From NCBI GenBank assembly GCA_037127315.1, contig JBBBDQ010000348.1, positions 372,001 through 436,000 of the forward strand: DNA of 64,000 bases, written 5' to 3'. This DNA is from Ascarosepion bandense (lineage: Eukaryota; Mollusca; Cephalopoda; Sepiida; Sepiidae). The position numbers and the translations under genes are program-made. A model generated the notes under the pieces. The model ran no database searches. It was not told the origin of the DNA and saw only the letters and a list, made by a program, of their open reading frames with translations. Below are positions 1-11,137 of this stretch, piece by piece; the first letter of the stretch is position 1; each line of letters starts with the position of its first letter.

Positions 1-1615
1 GAGTGACATGGCTGGTTACCTTATGTATGGAATGCTAGCCTATTGGAGACATGTGGTAATAATGCAATCATGATGAGGAATTGTGCTCATGAAGATGAAG
101 TTTGGAATATGGGGTGCCACTAATGGGATCAATAATATCCTGCAGGTAAGTATTGGTTCTATCAACAATGACCAGCTTCATTTTATTGTTCCTACTTACT
201 TCTCCCCAGAATATTACTTTGCCACTTCCCACTCAGTATCTTTGAATCATATTAACTCTGGCAAACTACACATCTCTAACTGTCTATACACATTGACAGT
301 TATTGTTTTGCTACAGAGGGATTCTGCACACATCAATGAACAATACTGTCAGCCATTGTTTATTGATGTATGTCCATTTGGGGCATAATATGTAATGGCT
401 ACTTATCCTACCATCCAAAACAGTGAAGCCAGTTGCATATTGTCTAACAGGATACTCATGACCTCTTGACAACACTCATGTTTAGAGCTGGGTTCCAGTT
501 GCTTAGTGATAGAATAGGGCATATAAATGGATACACTGATCATTATTACTATCAATAACATATAAACCATGAACTAGACTACTTGTAGGCTGTTTCCATT
601 GTCTGATAACTCAATACAAGTTGTCTGTTCACACTTTACCAGTGGTATCAACCTGTCTACTTCCTGTTTGAATATTGTTGTTCCCTGAGTTTATGACAGT
701 ATATATTGTGGTCACTGAAATCAGGATTAACAAATTTCTAAAGATACTCAAAGAGATATATAGCCTTAAAATACATAAACATATACAAAAGCTATTAATG
801 ATATTTGTTTATGATTATAAAGCTAAGACTCCTTAAAAGTTATTCCACTCTCATTGCACAAATTGTGAGCTAAGAAAAAAAGTACCTGTGTAACTATATA
901 AAAATACAGCCATTCATTATAAACATTGTGGTCAAAACTAGATACACACACAATCCGAGCATTACAAATTTATGAAGAGATTTTAAAAAACAAAACAATT
1001 TATTCTGTTGTTCTGTGTTTAAGTGTTAGTTCTTTAGAAAAACACTACATACATGAAGCTTAAAATGACATTGTGAATATATATGTATTGTATGCAATGT
1101 CATATTTTATTATGTAAGTCAGTGTTTTCAAAGTTAAATTATCATTAACTAATAGATATTAATAAAGTTTGGAGATATATTTATATGATCAAAATATCTT
1201 ATGAGGTTTAGTTTATAATATCTATCCTTATTAAAAAGATTCATAATAAATAGTTTCGTGGATGTCATATTTTCTTATAAAAAACAAAGTGGAACATAAA
1301 TTTTTCTTTATAGACAAATTCAAAAGATATAAAATAGAGAAACATATTTGATTAACATAAATGCAAATAAATATGAAGGTTGGTCAAAATATAGTACCCT
1401 TCCTTAAAATAATTTTAAAAGATTTAGGCATTCTTTAGCTATAAACCATAGTGTCTACAAAATCAGGAGAAATCTTATGGAGTTTTCTGTTGGATGATTA
1501 CTTCCAATTATTTTTTCAAAGATCTGTGCCAGAATTATTTTTACATTCTTTTATACATATCTTTTAATGATGGAACATGAAAAAACATATAAATTTAATG
1601 CCTAAAAATCTTTTT
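1..1615. other. AT-rich sequence, no recognised feature
   Basis: An open frame of about 100 codons at 83-388 shows no domain, no splice context and no family resemblance that I can see. The rest is AT-rich, low-information sequence with stops in all frames. The first 700 bases are less AT-rich than what follows and could be an old decayed repeat, but I cannot name it. Confidence 0.5.
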
Positions 1616-1624
1616 TTATGTGCT

Positions 1625-1800
1625 ATGTCTCTTCAGGTTGTAAACAATCATGGCTCCCCATAACTGTATGAACCTCGTCCAACTTTTTCTCTCACCGTCC
1701 TTCTTTGTTCATATTCTACCAACCATTTACACAAGCTGTTACCTTTGTTACTACAATACTAACCCCAAAATTATTGCACCCCAATTCTGTTTTCTTTTAA
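1625..1800 (+). repeat. Dispersed repeat, copy 1 of 3
   Basis: This stretch resembles 18585-18770. Both begin with a TGCTATGT segment and share the block ACCAACCATTTA.ACAAGCT, about 80-100 bases apart. The 18.6 kb copy shares a second block, TTGCTTTCA.TAT.TCTTGT, with 21.84-22.05 kb. This is a loosely conserved dispersed family of unknown class. Similarity was judged by eye only. Confidence 0.35.
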
Positions 1801-4800
1801 GCCAGGTCTGTTGACTATTTATATGAATAACCCAATCTCTATCCCAGCCATGAGAAACATGCTCTACATTCATCACTAAAAGTACTATTGAGAAACCAGT
1901 TTTTATGTGCATTGCTCAATTCATATAAGTCTTTGTGTTTACATCTATTTATCGGTTTCTTTGCTTTCCTATATTGAACCAATATTTTTAACATATTTTC
2001 TCTTAACATTTACAGGACTAGTTAATGCAAATATTTTCCAGTTGGCCAGTTCATTTTTTATTGCTTATTATACTTATAATTTTCCCTTATATTTCTTTTC
2101 ATGATATTCTTAAGGCTATTTTTTAATATTTTTATCTTACTAATGTTTACAATTTTGCTTCTCTGCCACAATCTTAAACCTTTTTCTAATTTATATAAGT
2201 TTTCTTCCATAACTAATTAATGTTATAATATCTTGTTTCACTTTTGAAGTTACAATTTATAACTCACAAAAATTTTTATATTTCTGAAGTTAAAAACAAC
2301 TAATAATAACTATACTGTTATATATAGTTATTTACAATACAATGAGCAACTCCAGGTTGCAGAATAAAATTTTACAGAATATTTACAAATAATTTATTGT
2401 AAATATTTCTAATAAAATAAGATTTTATAGGTTGAAGCTCACATTGAATATTTGTCATGTAAGTATAAGAATATCCTGAAAATTGTACCTATGTTAGTTA
2501 ATAAATACTAAATTTATTTTGAAAAATAAATTTAATGAATAAAATCTAACATTTTGTATACACATGTAATTAAATGGAACAGTTTATTTGCATGCATATG
2601 TGTATGTCATTTCTTTTGTTTGATTTCTACACACATACTTGTCAATGAAAAATCAGATACAATCATAGTCTTTCTTTCATGGTTCTGTTTTTAACTTTTC
2701 AAGCATTTCACTTTAAAATATAAATATGCTAATTCTGGATATTGTAATATTGTTTGAAAGTTACAAGCAAGGCTTTTCCATTAATGCAGGCCAGTTAATT
2801 TCATCTCTGTTTACGTGATTCTTTTTAAAAAAAACATAATGAAATGCAAGAGGATCATAATTAAATATTTGAAATATCCATCTGAAGATATTTCTGATTA
2901 TAGAGTAAAGCAATTATTCTGTATTTGTGTTTATTGCTTATCTTACCTCATGGCCGAGATAGTTGTAAGTTTCTTACTAATTGTAATAATTAATACTTTA
3001 GCCAATATAAATGATGTACATTCTGAATACTTGTTTGAAAAACAAGAAGATTAGCACAATATCATGTTCTACTATTTTTCTTATTATATATGCAAAGTGC
3101 TTATTTGGTGGGGTAGTAGATATGTACTTCTTATTAGTCCTTGATAAAACCCCCCACTCCAAACTAGGATTTAAAATAGCAGTTTTCAAGACAGGTAAGC
3201 CCTCTCTACTCAGAAGACTTGAACAATACTACTCTCATTTCTCTTATTTGAGTTTCACTAGTAGTAAATAAGTTTAATATTATGTGGGAGCATGTATATA
3301 TGTTTATACATATATAACTGTATGCATATATAATTATATGTGTGAATATGTTACATATACTATCATCTGCAGGGTGATTCTTTTTTCTGCTTTCAACACA
3401 AATTTACCTGCTTTTCAGCTTCTTATATTTATTTTATGTTTTCACTTTTGATAGAAAATTCTTTCAATACTTTTATCAAATATTATGAGAATGTCAATAA
3501 TTCTTTTGTTTGTTCAAGAAATATATAACCAATTTGTACCGGAAGATAGAGTTTTCTTGTGGGTATGCTAGCATCTTAACTCATAAAATATAAGAAATTA
3601 ATTCTAAGCATATTATTTATATTTTTTATTTATCACTTTCAAAATTACTTCAAAAAAGACATATCTGAAGGAAGACTGGCAAACTTTATACAACTCTAAG
3701 AATAAACATTAAAACAGTCTCCATTGTCTCTTTGTCAAAATGAAATGCAATTGCTAAAAAGTTTTCAGCCTTTTCTTCAATGATTCCAAATTCTTGTCTT
3801 ATATTTTTTATTATTATATATACTTATATTTGTTGTTTTTACAAAATTTGAACAATCCCCTTGCTTTTGACATTTCTTTGTGATTTACAGTTCAAAAGCC
3901 TTCATCAGAATAAATTTGTTATGTTGTTGCAAGCAACTACATATACACATCTAGCCAGTCTCATTTAAATTCATTTTCTTTCCATCACTTTTGTTAGAAA
4001 ATATGTCACCCTGTGATAAGAGAAGTTTCACCTGTAATAGTGAAATATTGTAAGAGTCAGGGCATAAATTTACTGTAGATGACCTTGTGATCAAAGCACA
4101 TTCTTGACATTTTTGATGTAGTGAATTGTTTTCTCTTTTGATCAGAGCAGAATGTTTTATGCAAAAGTTGTGGTCAGTCTTGTTATGATGGCTAACCAAT
4201 GAATGATCAACCAATGCATACGTAAACAATGCACAGTCAACCAACAGTTGGCAACCAACATGTCAAAAGAAAACTTTTTTTGCTTAGTCATACACGTTTC
4301 CCCAATATTGTTATTGATATATAAAAATATCTATCATTATCTCATTTCACAAGCCATAAAAAATTGAAGCAATAGATGGTGACTGATGAAAATCTGAAAC
4401 AGAATTTTTGTCTCTGGAACATATTGGGTGGCAAGAAATCTGTCATCATACACAAAATATCTACTATAAAGATTTCCCTTCATATGCAACAGACAAACAT
4501 TTAGGTGTTGCTGTTTTTTGTCAGAAGAGAAGAAATCTTGCATGAAACCACAGCTAGGAAAGCACATTTTGTTGAAAAACCAATGCTTTTATTGTAATAT
4601 AAGAATAAAAACACAACAAAAGTATTCTTTTCTTGCTATCATATTAGAATATTTTGCTGAAAATCTTTGGAAAACAAACACAAACATATATCCATGTAAA
4701 AATAAATCATTAAATTTAGATTACAAGCAAGGGTCTACCAAGCAGGATATTAATAATACCTTCAGAAATACACTAGCAAATAGTTTGAAATTTAACTAAA

Positions 4801-5576
4801 AGAATATATGAACATAAAAGGGAATTAAAATTCAAAAACACTTATAATGCACTTGTATGCCAACAAAACCTTTATGATCAGAATTTTGCTTTGGAAAATT
4901 TTGTTTTTTTCATGAATTTATCAAGTCAGTTGAAGATGCATTAAAAGAGGCATGACTTTTTATTTTTGTATTCAAAAACTCACTTATTTGTATAGCCATC
5001 CTGGTCTGTCTTAAACAAGTTTATCCTATCATCTCATGTCCCAACCTGACATAGATTTAATGAGTAACACAATACCTTGACAGTTGAATTTGTATTACTA
5101 ATAAGTTTGAGCATTCCCTAAAAGCTTTATTCTGATAATCCTGCTTTTTTGAAGGAATCATGAAAACACAGAAAGGAAATCAGCTGGCCTCGATTAATGG
5201 GAGATCCTCAGCCTTGCTTATAACCTTCAAACCAAATACAATCTGTTTAAAACAGATTTTTTTTATTATTAGCTTCTTTATTTATTCTAAAAATACAACA
5301 GTAAAAGGAAGCTTTTGTCTCTTTGAGTAATTTAATGTTTTACAATAGCGTAGTGAACTGAACGGTTCAGAAAAAGCATAAAAACATGCTCTAATCGTAT
5401 TATTTAAAGTTTGATATAATCTTCTAAAGTCAGAAATTATTTTGAGGATCCAAGTATTTTTAATCCAATAAAACCAGAGGAATGGCTTTAAAAGAAAAGA
5501 AGAAAAAATAGAACATTTTTATACTGGTGCATCTTGCTTGGGAATCTTTAATTACACTAGTATACATAGAGCATTA
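1801..5576. other. AT-rich sequence, no recognised gene
   Basis: Short frames at 2815-3054, 3011-3271, 3951-4244, 4337-4567 and 4518-4799 overlap on opposite strands, start without context and show no motifs. I treat them as chance. The only structured item is a minus-strand CTGATGA followed by a GGCT hairpin half near 3890-3910, too degenerate to call. Confidence 0.5.
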
Positions 5577-5935
5577 TACATATATATATATATATACATA
5601 TAAAATGTGTGTATGTGTGCACATGTGTATTTATTTATTTCAATATGTACATATCTATCTATCCAACTTAATTTCTATCCAACCTAATAGCTATATACAT
5701 ATATATACCTATATCTATATGTATATGAAATGTACATATCAATTTATTTATTAGCCCTGCTTAAGAGCCCTCATGAAGAGAGTTTTTAATGCTGGTTTTG
5801 AAGATCATCACATGAAATAAATTCATACTAAAATCTGTGATATATACATTAAACTATCCATCAATATTTATTTATAAATCTGTGAACAAAGAATATTTCT
5901 GGAGAGTGATTATCAGGAGACAGACATTAAATCAC

Positions 5936-6004
<69 letters not shown>

Positions 6005-6150
6005 AAAAAAGAAACAAAAGGAAAACTGTCCTTAGTCTTTTTTTGACTCATCTTTATTCATTGTCTTTCCTATAGATTACATCTATATTACATCACCAAC
6101 ATGCACATACACGCACACACACACACACACACATTTATAAAAATAAAAAC

Positions 6151-6201
<51 letters not shown>
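5577..6201. repeat. Microsatellite cluster (TA)n, (GT)n, (CA)n
   Basis: (TA)n lies at about 5577-5596, followed by TATC/ATAC-rich sequence. A compound (TA)n-(GT)n array lies at 5940-6001, (CA)n at 6112-6133 and an interrupted (TA)n at 6153-6201. The dipeptide-rich frame at 5527-5754 is the translation of this microsatellite, not a gene. Confidence 0.9.
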
Positions 6202-6203
<2 letters not shown>

Positions 6204-6530
6204 GCTTCCAGCAGCTGCCCACTTGACCCAGAGCAGCACTTCCTCCTCAAAACACTTGACGTAGGCTTTCAGGTTTAGCTGGAAGCTCTGTAGAAAGTTG
6301 AATTGAGGATATAACAACTAGTGATCACTCCAAACACCATGATGTTGACTGGATATATCATCCAATGCTTTCCAAATACTTGGCACTGTCCTCAGATTTA
6401 CATCCAAGCACTCTGAAATATCATTACTGGAGATTCCAGCATGAATGTCAATCAGTACACCATGCCTTTTCCAAATTTATGCCAGAGCAAATTACATCAT
6501 GGTGGTCTTTTTCTCACAGATGGGGCCTAA
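6202..6530 (-). pseudogene. mariner/Tc1-like transposase relic
   Basis: Read on the minus strand, 6330-6470 encodes a helix-turn-helix-like piece (ISSNDISECLDV, then LRTVPSIWKALDD) like the N-terminal repeat-recognition domain of mariner-type transposases. It is followed almost at once by IMVFGVITS and, in another frame at 6205-6265, by LNLKAYVKCFEEEVLLWVK. The latter matches the catalytic-domain stretch (LNaeaYi..L...v.pWv) found just before the second catalytic Asp in mariner elements. The middle of the catalytic domain is missing and frames shift, so this is a deleted, dead copy. It lies between (TA)n arrays at 6153-6201 and 6640-6662. Family assignment is from remembered motifs; no alignment was run. 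Confidence 0.6.
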
Positions 6531-6619
6531 TAAAACCTACTATACTCTGCAGTCAACAAAATAAACATGCATGCATGAAATTAGAAATATAAAATGACGA
6601 CAATTTTCCCATCGCCACT

Positions 6620-6663
6620 CATATATACATACATGCATACATACATATATATATATATATATT
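6620..6663. repeat. (CATA)n / (TA)n microsatellite
   Basis: A TACATGCA-type tract runs into a pure (TA)n array ending at 6662. It forms the left border of the insert carrying the motif at 6915. Confidence 0.85.
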
Positions 6664-6914
6664 AAATCTAGTGTATCGAGGCAGCAAATAATTTTCTAAA
6701 CATATGCTCAATAAAATCACCTTTAAATCCGGACATAACACATTACATTGCATTTGACTACATGGTGTGACATCATAAAACCGCATTGCAAATTTGAGAA
6801 CTGCATTTATTATTTTTGGTAACTATTACACTTGCCAAGCGGAGTTTTGTGTCAACACAAAATAAAATCATCGGTGATGGTAGATGTTATTGTATTACAG
6901 TCTAAATAACCTCT

Positions 6915-6951
6915 CTGAAGATGGCTCATGTGAGCCGAAAGCTTAGAAGCA
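6915..6951 (+). ncRNA. Degenerate hammerhead-ribozyme-like motif
   Basis: CTGAAGA (CUGANGA box, 6915-6921) is followed by a perfect 6-bp hairpin, GGCTCA-TG-TGAGCC (6923-6936), then GAAA (6937-6940). The following GCTTAGAAGC can form three stem III pairs (G41-C50, C42-G49, T43-A48), but the universal A15.1-U16.1 pair is lost because the partner is A at 6951. T6922 is unpaired at the base of stem II. The motif therefore looks like a decayed hammerhead from a Penelope-like terminus and is probably inactive. It lies in an insert bounded by (TA)n arrays at 6640 and 7096. An unrelated hairpin with chance GAAA is possible. Confidence 0.4.
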
Positions 6952-7095
6952 AATTAATAAAAAATTATCCAAATGTTGGAGAATTTTTGTCTTTATTTTC
7001 AACTGAAATTAAAGCCAAAATACGTTTAGAATGGCTCATGGTTAAACATAACAGACATTCATTGTCTCTTATATTTAACAGCATATGTTTAGAAA

Positions 7096-7102
7096 ATATA
7101 TA

Positions 7103-7136
<34 letters not shown>
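7096..7136. repeat. (TA)n microsatellite
   Basis: A nearly pure (TA)n array separates two hammerhead-bearing inserts. Open frames at 6921-7172 and 6965-7186 read through it. Confidence 0.9.
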
Positions 7137-7138
<2 letters not shown>

Positions 7139-7149
7139 TATAGATGTCC

Positions 7150-7440
7150 AGTTTATAAAATGGCGAGGATAATCCAACAAGATCAACTTAATATAAAATA
7201 TTAAGTGTTATATCTATATAGAGAGCTCAATGGATCTTATCCAGAGCAAAATTATATTATTTTATTATCTTATTTTTTTATTTTTTATCTTTCTCTTCAG
7301 TTAAAGGAAATGCTTATTCCGGCAAAACTTTTTGTACCAAATGGAAGGAATATTGTGTGGTCTGATGAAATGAGCTAATTTAGCTCATTGAAATGAATTA
7401 TAATTTATAACCAATTTAAATGACGTGTTGAGTTTTCCTT

Positions 7441-7445
<5 letters not shown>
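7150..7445 (+). mobile_element. Hammerhead-bearing short insert (family shared with 63.4 kb)
   Basis: A roughly 300-base insert between two (TA)n arrays. It shares ordered blocks with 63390-63655: GAGGATAAT, then AGAGAG.TCAATGGAT, TTATCCAGAGCAA, and at the end TATAACCA.TTTAA followed by GTGTT.AGTTTTCC. It encodes nothing recognisable. A complete hammerhead ribozyme core lies in its 3' half. Size, lack of coding capacity and the ribozyme resemble metazoan retrozyme-type elements or the terminal part of a Penelope-like element. Exact borders are uncertain. Confidence 0.5.
7358..7413 (+). ncRNA. Hammerhead ribozyme (complete core)
   Basis: All conserved hammerhead parts are present in order. 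Stem I 5' strand TGGT is at 7358-7361 and CTGATGA at 7362-7368. Stem II has nine perfect pairs (AATGAGCTA with TAGCTCATT, 7369-7377 and 7381-7389). GAA is at 7390-7392. Stem III has six pairs including one G-U (7393-7398 with 7403-7408, loop TATA), with A15.1-U16.1 intact. Cleavage-site residue H17 is A7409, followed by the stem I 3' strand ACCA (7410-7413), which pairs with TGGT. Predicted self-cleavage is between 7409 and 7410. The open end is stem I, so this is type I. H17 as A rather than C may slow cleavage. The probability of this by chance is low because three stems and eleven core bases coincide. Confidence 0.8.

Positions 7446-7480
<35 letters not shown>
7443..7480. repeat. (TA)n microsatellite
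   Basis: A (TA)n array forms the right border of the insert with the 7358 ribozyme and the left border of the insert with the GIY-YIG relic. Confidence 0.9.
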
Positions 7481-7483
<3 letters not shown>

Positions 7484-7702
7484 GGGAAATTAGTACAACA
7501 TAATCTTTCCCTATTTCACTATTTGTTTTCATGCTATATAAAACTCACTTTAGTAAATACCATAATTCCTTGAAATATTTTGATATATTAAAACTTGTAA
7601 GTGTAATAAACATATAGATAAATGAATTAAATTCTTTTTCATATGGCCAATCCTCTCTCTTTCTACATATATATATTTTCCATTTGTAAATGAGTTATTA
7701 CG

Positions 7703-7737
7703 CGACCTAGGTTTCTACCATGAGTGGTGTCTTCAGA
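7703..7737 (-). ncRNA. Hammerhead ribozyme motif downstream of a GIY-YIG relic
   Basis: On the minus strand CTGAAGA (7736-7730) is followed by a 4-bp stem II (ACCA 7728-7725 with TGGT 7720-7717, loop CTCA; the closing C7729/A7716 pair is mismatched). GAA follows at 7715-7713. Stem III is ACC/GGT (7712-7710 with 7707-7705, two-base loop), and H17 is C7704. All core nucleotides are present, including A15.1-U16.1 and the preferred C17. Stem I is weak: the bases flanking the core pair poorly. The motif lies about 130 bases 3' of the GIY-YIG coding relic on the same strand, exactly where Penelope-like elements carry hammerheads in their terminal repeats. Activity is doubtful because of stem I. Confidence 0.65.
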
Positions 7738-7868
7738 TGATTTGTCATAACTGATTTTACCGTTTACCATTTTCTTTAAGCACACTAACATAACAGTGAT
7801 TTTTTTTAATGCTCATATGGCAGGGAACTTTTGAACCCGCAATTTTTAAAATTACAAGAAATTATAAT

Positions 7869-8208
7869 GTTTTCATCCATGGTTGTATGAACCTAAGAGG
7901 TATTTTTGAGTATGGTTACACTTAGTCATAATTTTTGTTCTTTCATTCAATAGTTCATTTTTGTTTGGGAATAGCATAATCACTAACTTTTTTTCCTGGC
8001 ACAGTCTACATATTTTGCCACCCTCGTAAGGCTTGGCTGTTTTCATCCATGGTTATCTGAACCTAATAGGTATTTTCTTAGTATGGTTAAACTTTGTCAT
8101 AATTTCTGTTCTTTCATTCAATAGTTCATTTTTGTTTGGGAATAGCATAATCGCTAACTTTTTTCCTGGCACAGTCTACATATTTTGCCACCGTTGTAAG
8201 GCTTGGCT
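7869..8208. repeat. 170-bp tandem duplication inside the GIY-YIG relic
   Basis: Two head-to-tail copies start at 7869 and 8039 with GTTTTCATCCATGGTT, and end with AAGGCTTGGCTGTTTTCA. They differ by scattered substitutions and small indels. The duplicated unit covers the C-terminal Cys-rich coding segment, so the duplication happened in the pseudogene or in a young ancestor. Confidence 0.9.
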
Positions 8209-8690
8209 GTTTTCACTATAGTCCATGTTATGTCTGGGTCTTTTCCATATTTTGATTTAAATTTCCACACGTGGCTAGCCAATTTTGTACAGTTTATTAA
8301 GTTTTCTATTTTGAATGTTCACTTGTGATTAAACCAATTGGTCTTAAAGGTGTCTTTGGTTGATCCCAAATATATTTTATTTTGACCATTTTAAGTCATG
8401 TACTTTTGTCTTGTAAAAGACTTCTTTTGTATTACAAAGTCTTTCAAGTGGACATTTATTTTTGCCCCTGCATTTGCATTCATTATTAGTGGTCTTGTTT
8501 TGTACAATGCAATCTAAATTTCTAGAATTTTTGTTTTTTCATAAAACTATCTAAATTACTAGTACAACTATAACTTAGCTTGATTGTGTTTTTGGTGAAA
8601 CTTTTGTTTAGTTCTGATCTTTTTGGAAAGTGTCTATCTATCAGTTTAAAAATACTTGTCCTATTTTGGTCTTTACCTCTAAATTAAATT
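7869..8690 (-). pseudogene. Penelope-like retroelement C-terminal GIY-YIG relic
   Basis: Minus-strand translation (frames shift several times) gives, in order, LSYSCTSNLD, a Cys-rich linker remnant, KIYLGSTKDTFK (the YxG of a GIY-YIG nuclease), ASHVWKFKSKYGKDPDITW, and KICRLCQEKKLAIMLFPNKN with LLNERTEIMTK. This order (YIG motif, SHVW, xxCxLCxxEK, LLNxR) is that of GIY-YIG endonuclease domains at the C-terminus of a retroelement group I associate with Penelope-like elements. Stops and frameshifts make it dead, and the reverse transcriptase part is absent. Its 3' end is tandemly duplicated. The insert lies between (TA)n arrays at 7443 and 8811. The precise family is an inference. Confidence 0.6.
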
Positions 8691-8778
8691 CTACAATATA
8701 ATTGTATTGAACACTTTTTCATACAAATGTGTACTGATCTAATTTTATTATAACCACAAACTAAGCAATTAAATGATA

Positions 8779-8780
<2 letters not shown>

Positions 8781-8810
<30 letters not shown>

Positions 8811-8835
8811 TATATATATATATATATATATATAT
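8781..8835. repeat. (CAAT)n then (TA)n microsatellite
   Basis: About seven CAAT units at 8781-8809 run into a (TA)n array ending near 8835. This is the right border of the Penelope-like relic. Confidence 0.9.
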
Positions 8836-10580
8836 CAGCCCCAGAAGACTGTTTGATTCTACATAAAGAGTAGTTACACATAGTTTGATCATTGTTAAAG
8901 GTATGAATCTCACTGTCATAATGCAGTATTTATGTCTGTCATATATATAGTTAATTTATTTGAGAACCTTGGATTTCCACAGTATTCATTAATATAAAAA
9001 AATGTATGTAAACATGTTTATGTGCACACATCCACACACACATAGACAAGCATTAATACATATTAGACTCTTCTATAAATTTTTGTGAATGTGTGCACAT
9101 ATGTGTCCATACCACATAGACCATAAAACTCATGGTCAGATAGAAATGAAATTTGGTACACACATGCCATTTGACTTCCTGGAGTGCCATCAAAATATAA
9201 TGATTACTCTAAATTGTTGATGAACAAGCAAACAATTTTTTAATGCGAATATGTGGGCTCAATGTTTGTTATAGTTGTAATGATCAAAGTCATTCAAGTG
9301 AGACTATTGACCAACTTTTGTATTATTGTTTAAGAACTTACCCCTCCCATTGAGTACATAATTATATTGGTAATATGCTAATATTTTCTGAATTTATAGT
9401 ACTTATAGTAAGTAAAATGATCATCTGTTTTAATAATGTATTTAATGGATATAATTAGTTTTACAATATTTAAGATTCATTCTGTTGATGTACATATGCA
9501 CTTTATACAAATCAAATTATCATCCTGCTTTTATTAGTTTTTTTTATTAAAGATGAATAGCTTTTATTTTTAAGCAATTCTTTTTGTCTTTAAATTTTAT
9601 TGTTTTCCAACAACAGTTTGATTTCTGTGAAAAATCATGTCAAGATTATCATCTGTCACATATGGTGAACAAAATGTGTGTAGTGTAATATTTAATAACA
9701 AAAGCAACTTGTGATCTCAGAAGCATACAAGCTTTTGTCTCAGCTATAAATAGGATTTCCATAAATAATAAAGACTATGTGTCTGTGTGTGTTCAGATTG
9801 TACAGATGTCAAATCTAATTGATAGTTTTAGTAGAAACATGTCACTCATATATTGGGGAAGAATTAACCTCATTATTAATAAAAAATATGGACAGAGCCA
9901 AAATGCACAGGTTAAGAGTCCTTTATTCTAACTGAAAAATATCACTTGATAGTAATGAACTATGCTTTATTTTATCACTATTATTGCTACAAACAAAGCC
10001 TATATATATTCATTAGAATATTTTTATTATATAATTATTATTATTATTATGATTGTGCTCAGCAGTGATACTAATTCCAATATGGATAGGATATATCTTT
10101 TGTCTCTAGCAGCTACATATACCATAGCAGATTGTAAACCACAATAACATCTGCAACTAAGGCCATAACCATGACATCAAGTCACATGATATGAACAACC
10201 ACTTTCACTTTCTCTCTCTATACCTTACACATACATTTACGTCTACTTGGTTGCCAAGATCGGTTTGTCATTGATATAGATCACTATATTTATATGTGTT
10301 TGTGCATATGGCGACCACATGCAGTAATGGCTATATAATTTGATCATAGATGGACAGGGAAATGAATACGATAAATGATTGGCTGAGAAAGAAGGTGGAT
10401 GTTTGTAGCAGTGGAATGCCTACTAGCTAAGAAAGCTGTGCAAACAGCCAGTTGGATCCAGCCTGTAGGTGGCAGCACCAGTGCAAGTTTACTTGGCTGC
10501 CATGTTGTTATGCCATTGATCTACTGGTGGTTTCTTGTCATCCAGGTCAGTGGGGAACAATTAGATCAGAGAACCAAATG
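8836..10580. other. No recognised gene
   Basis: Mixed AT-rich sequence. The stretch 9060-9260 is less biased and contains a TGGTACACACATG-type segment reminiscent of a dispersed repeat, but no second copy is present here. A frame of 60 codons at 10399-10581 lies in a GC-richer patch (10380-10580) that I cannot identify. Confidence 0.45.
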
Positions 10581-10595
10581 AGTTGATTGATTAAA

Positions 10596-10626
10596 AAGAG
10601 AGAGAGAGAAAGAGAGAGAGAAAAAA
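10596..10626. repeat. (GA)n microsatellite
   Basis: A short interrupted (GA)n tract. Confidence 0.85.
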
Positions 10627-10997
10627 GATGTTCTGCCTTTATTAGTATTATATTCATGCCAAGAGATAGATTCTGTGTTAATCTGAGGTCTGAAGCAGAC
10701 CCAGTGGAACTTTGTTCATATGAAATTTATATTGGGATTTATAAATAAAATATATCATGAGTGGGAGAAAGAAACTGATAAGAAAAGAAACAGAAAACTT
10801 TAAAACTGAAGAGTTTTTCAAAAGAGGGAGAAAAAAAGAAAGAAATATTTAGAATAATATGTAAAATTTCTTAAATTACTCTAAAAATTTATTCATTACT
10901 CTAAATCAGAAACAACTAATTTAAAAATTTAATAATGTTTAAATTATTAACCATGCTAAAGACTGACTGTAATTTCTACCTTTTGCATTTCAATAAC

Positions 10998-10998
<1 letters not shown>

Positions 10999-11042
<44 letters not shown>

Positions 11043-11137
11043 ATAAAGTAATCCAAGTAGCTCAGCTGTAAGATTTACTAAATTAAGTTCTTTTTAGAAG
11101 AGATATTATTTTTGCTTATATATATATATATATATAT
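10999..11137. repeat. Two (TA)n arrays flanking an 80-base spacer
   Basis: (TA)n lies at 10999-11036 and 11119-11137. The spacer contains GTAGCTCAGCTGTAAGA, which resembles a tRNA A-box region, possibly a SINE-head scrap. Confidence 0.7.

Noticed and set aside
83..388. 101-codon open frame as a possible host exon
   Set aside because: No recognisable domain, no convincing splice sites or continuing exon, and composition like the surroundings.
3885..3912. Minus-strand CTGATGA followed by GGCTTTTGAACT as another hammerhead
   Set aside because: Stem II is imperfect and the GAAA box is absent (GTAAA in its place); too many changes to call.
4384..4402. CTGATGAAAATCTGAAAC as a hammerhead core
   Set aside because: CUGAUGA and GAAAC are present, but the six bases between cannot form stem II, and there is no stem III.
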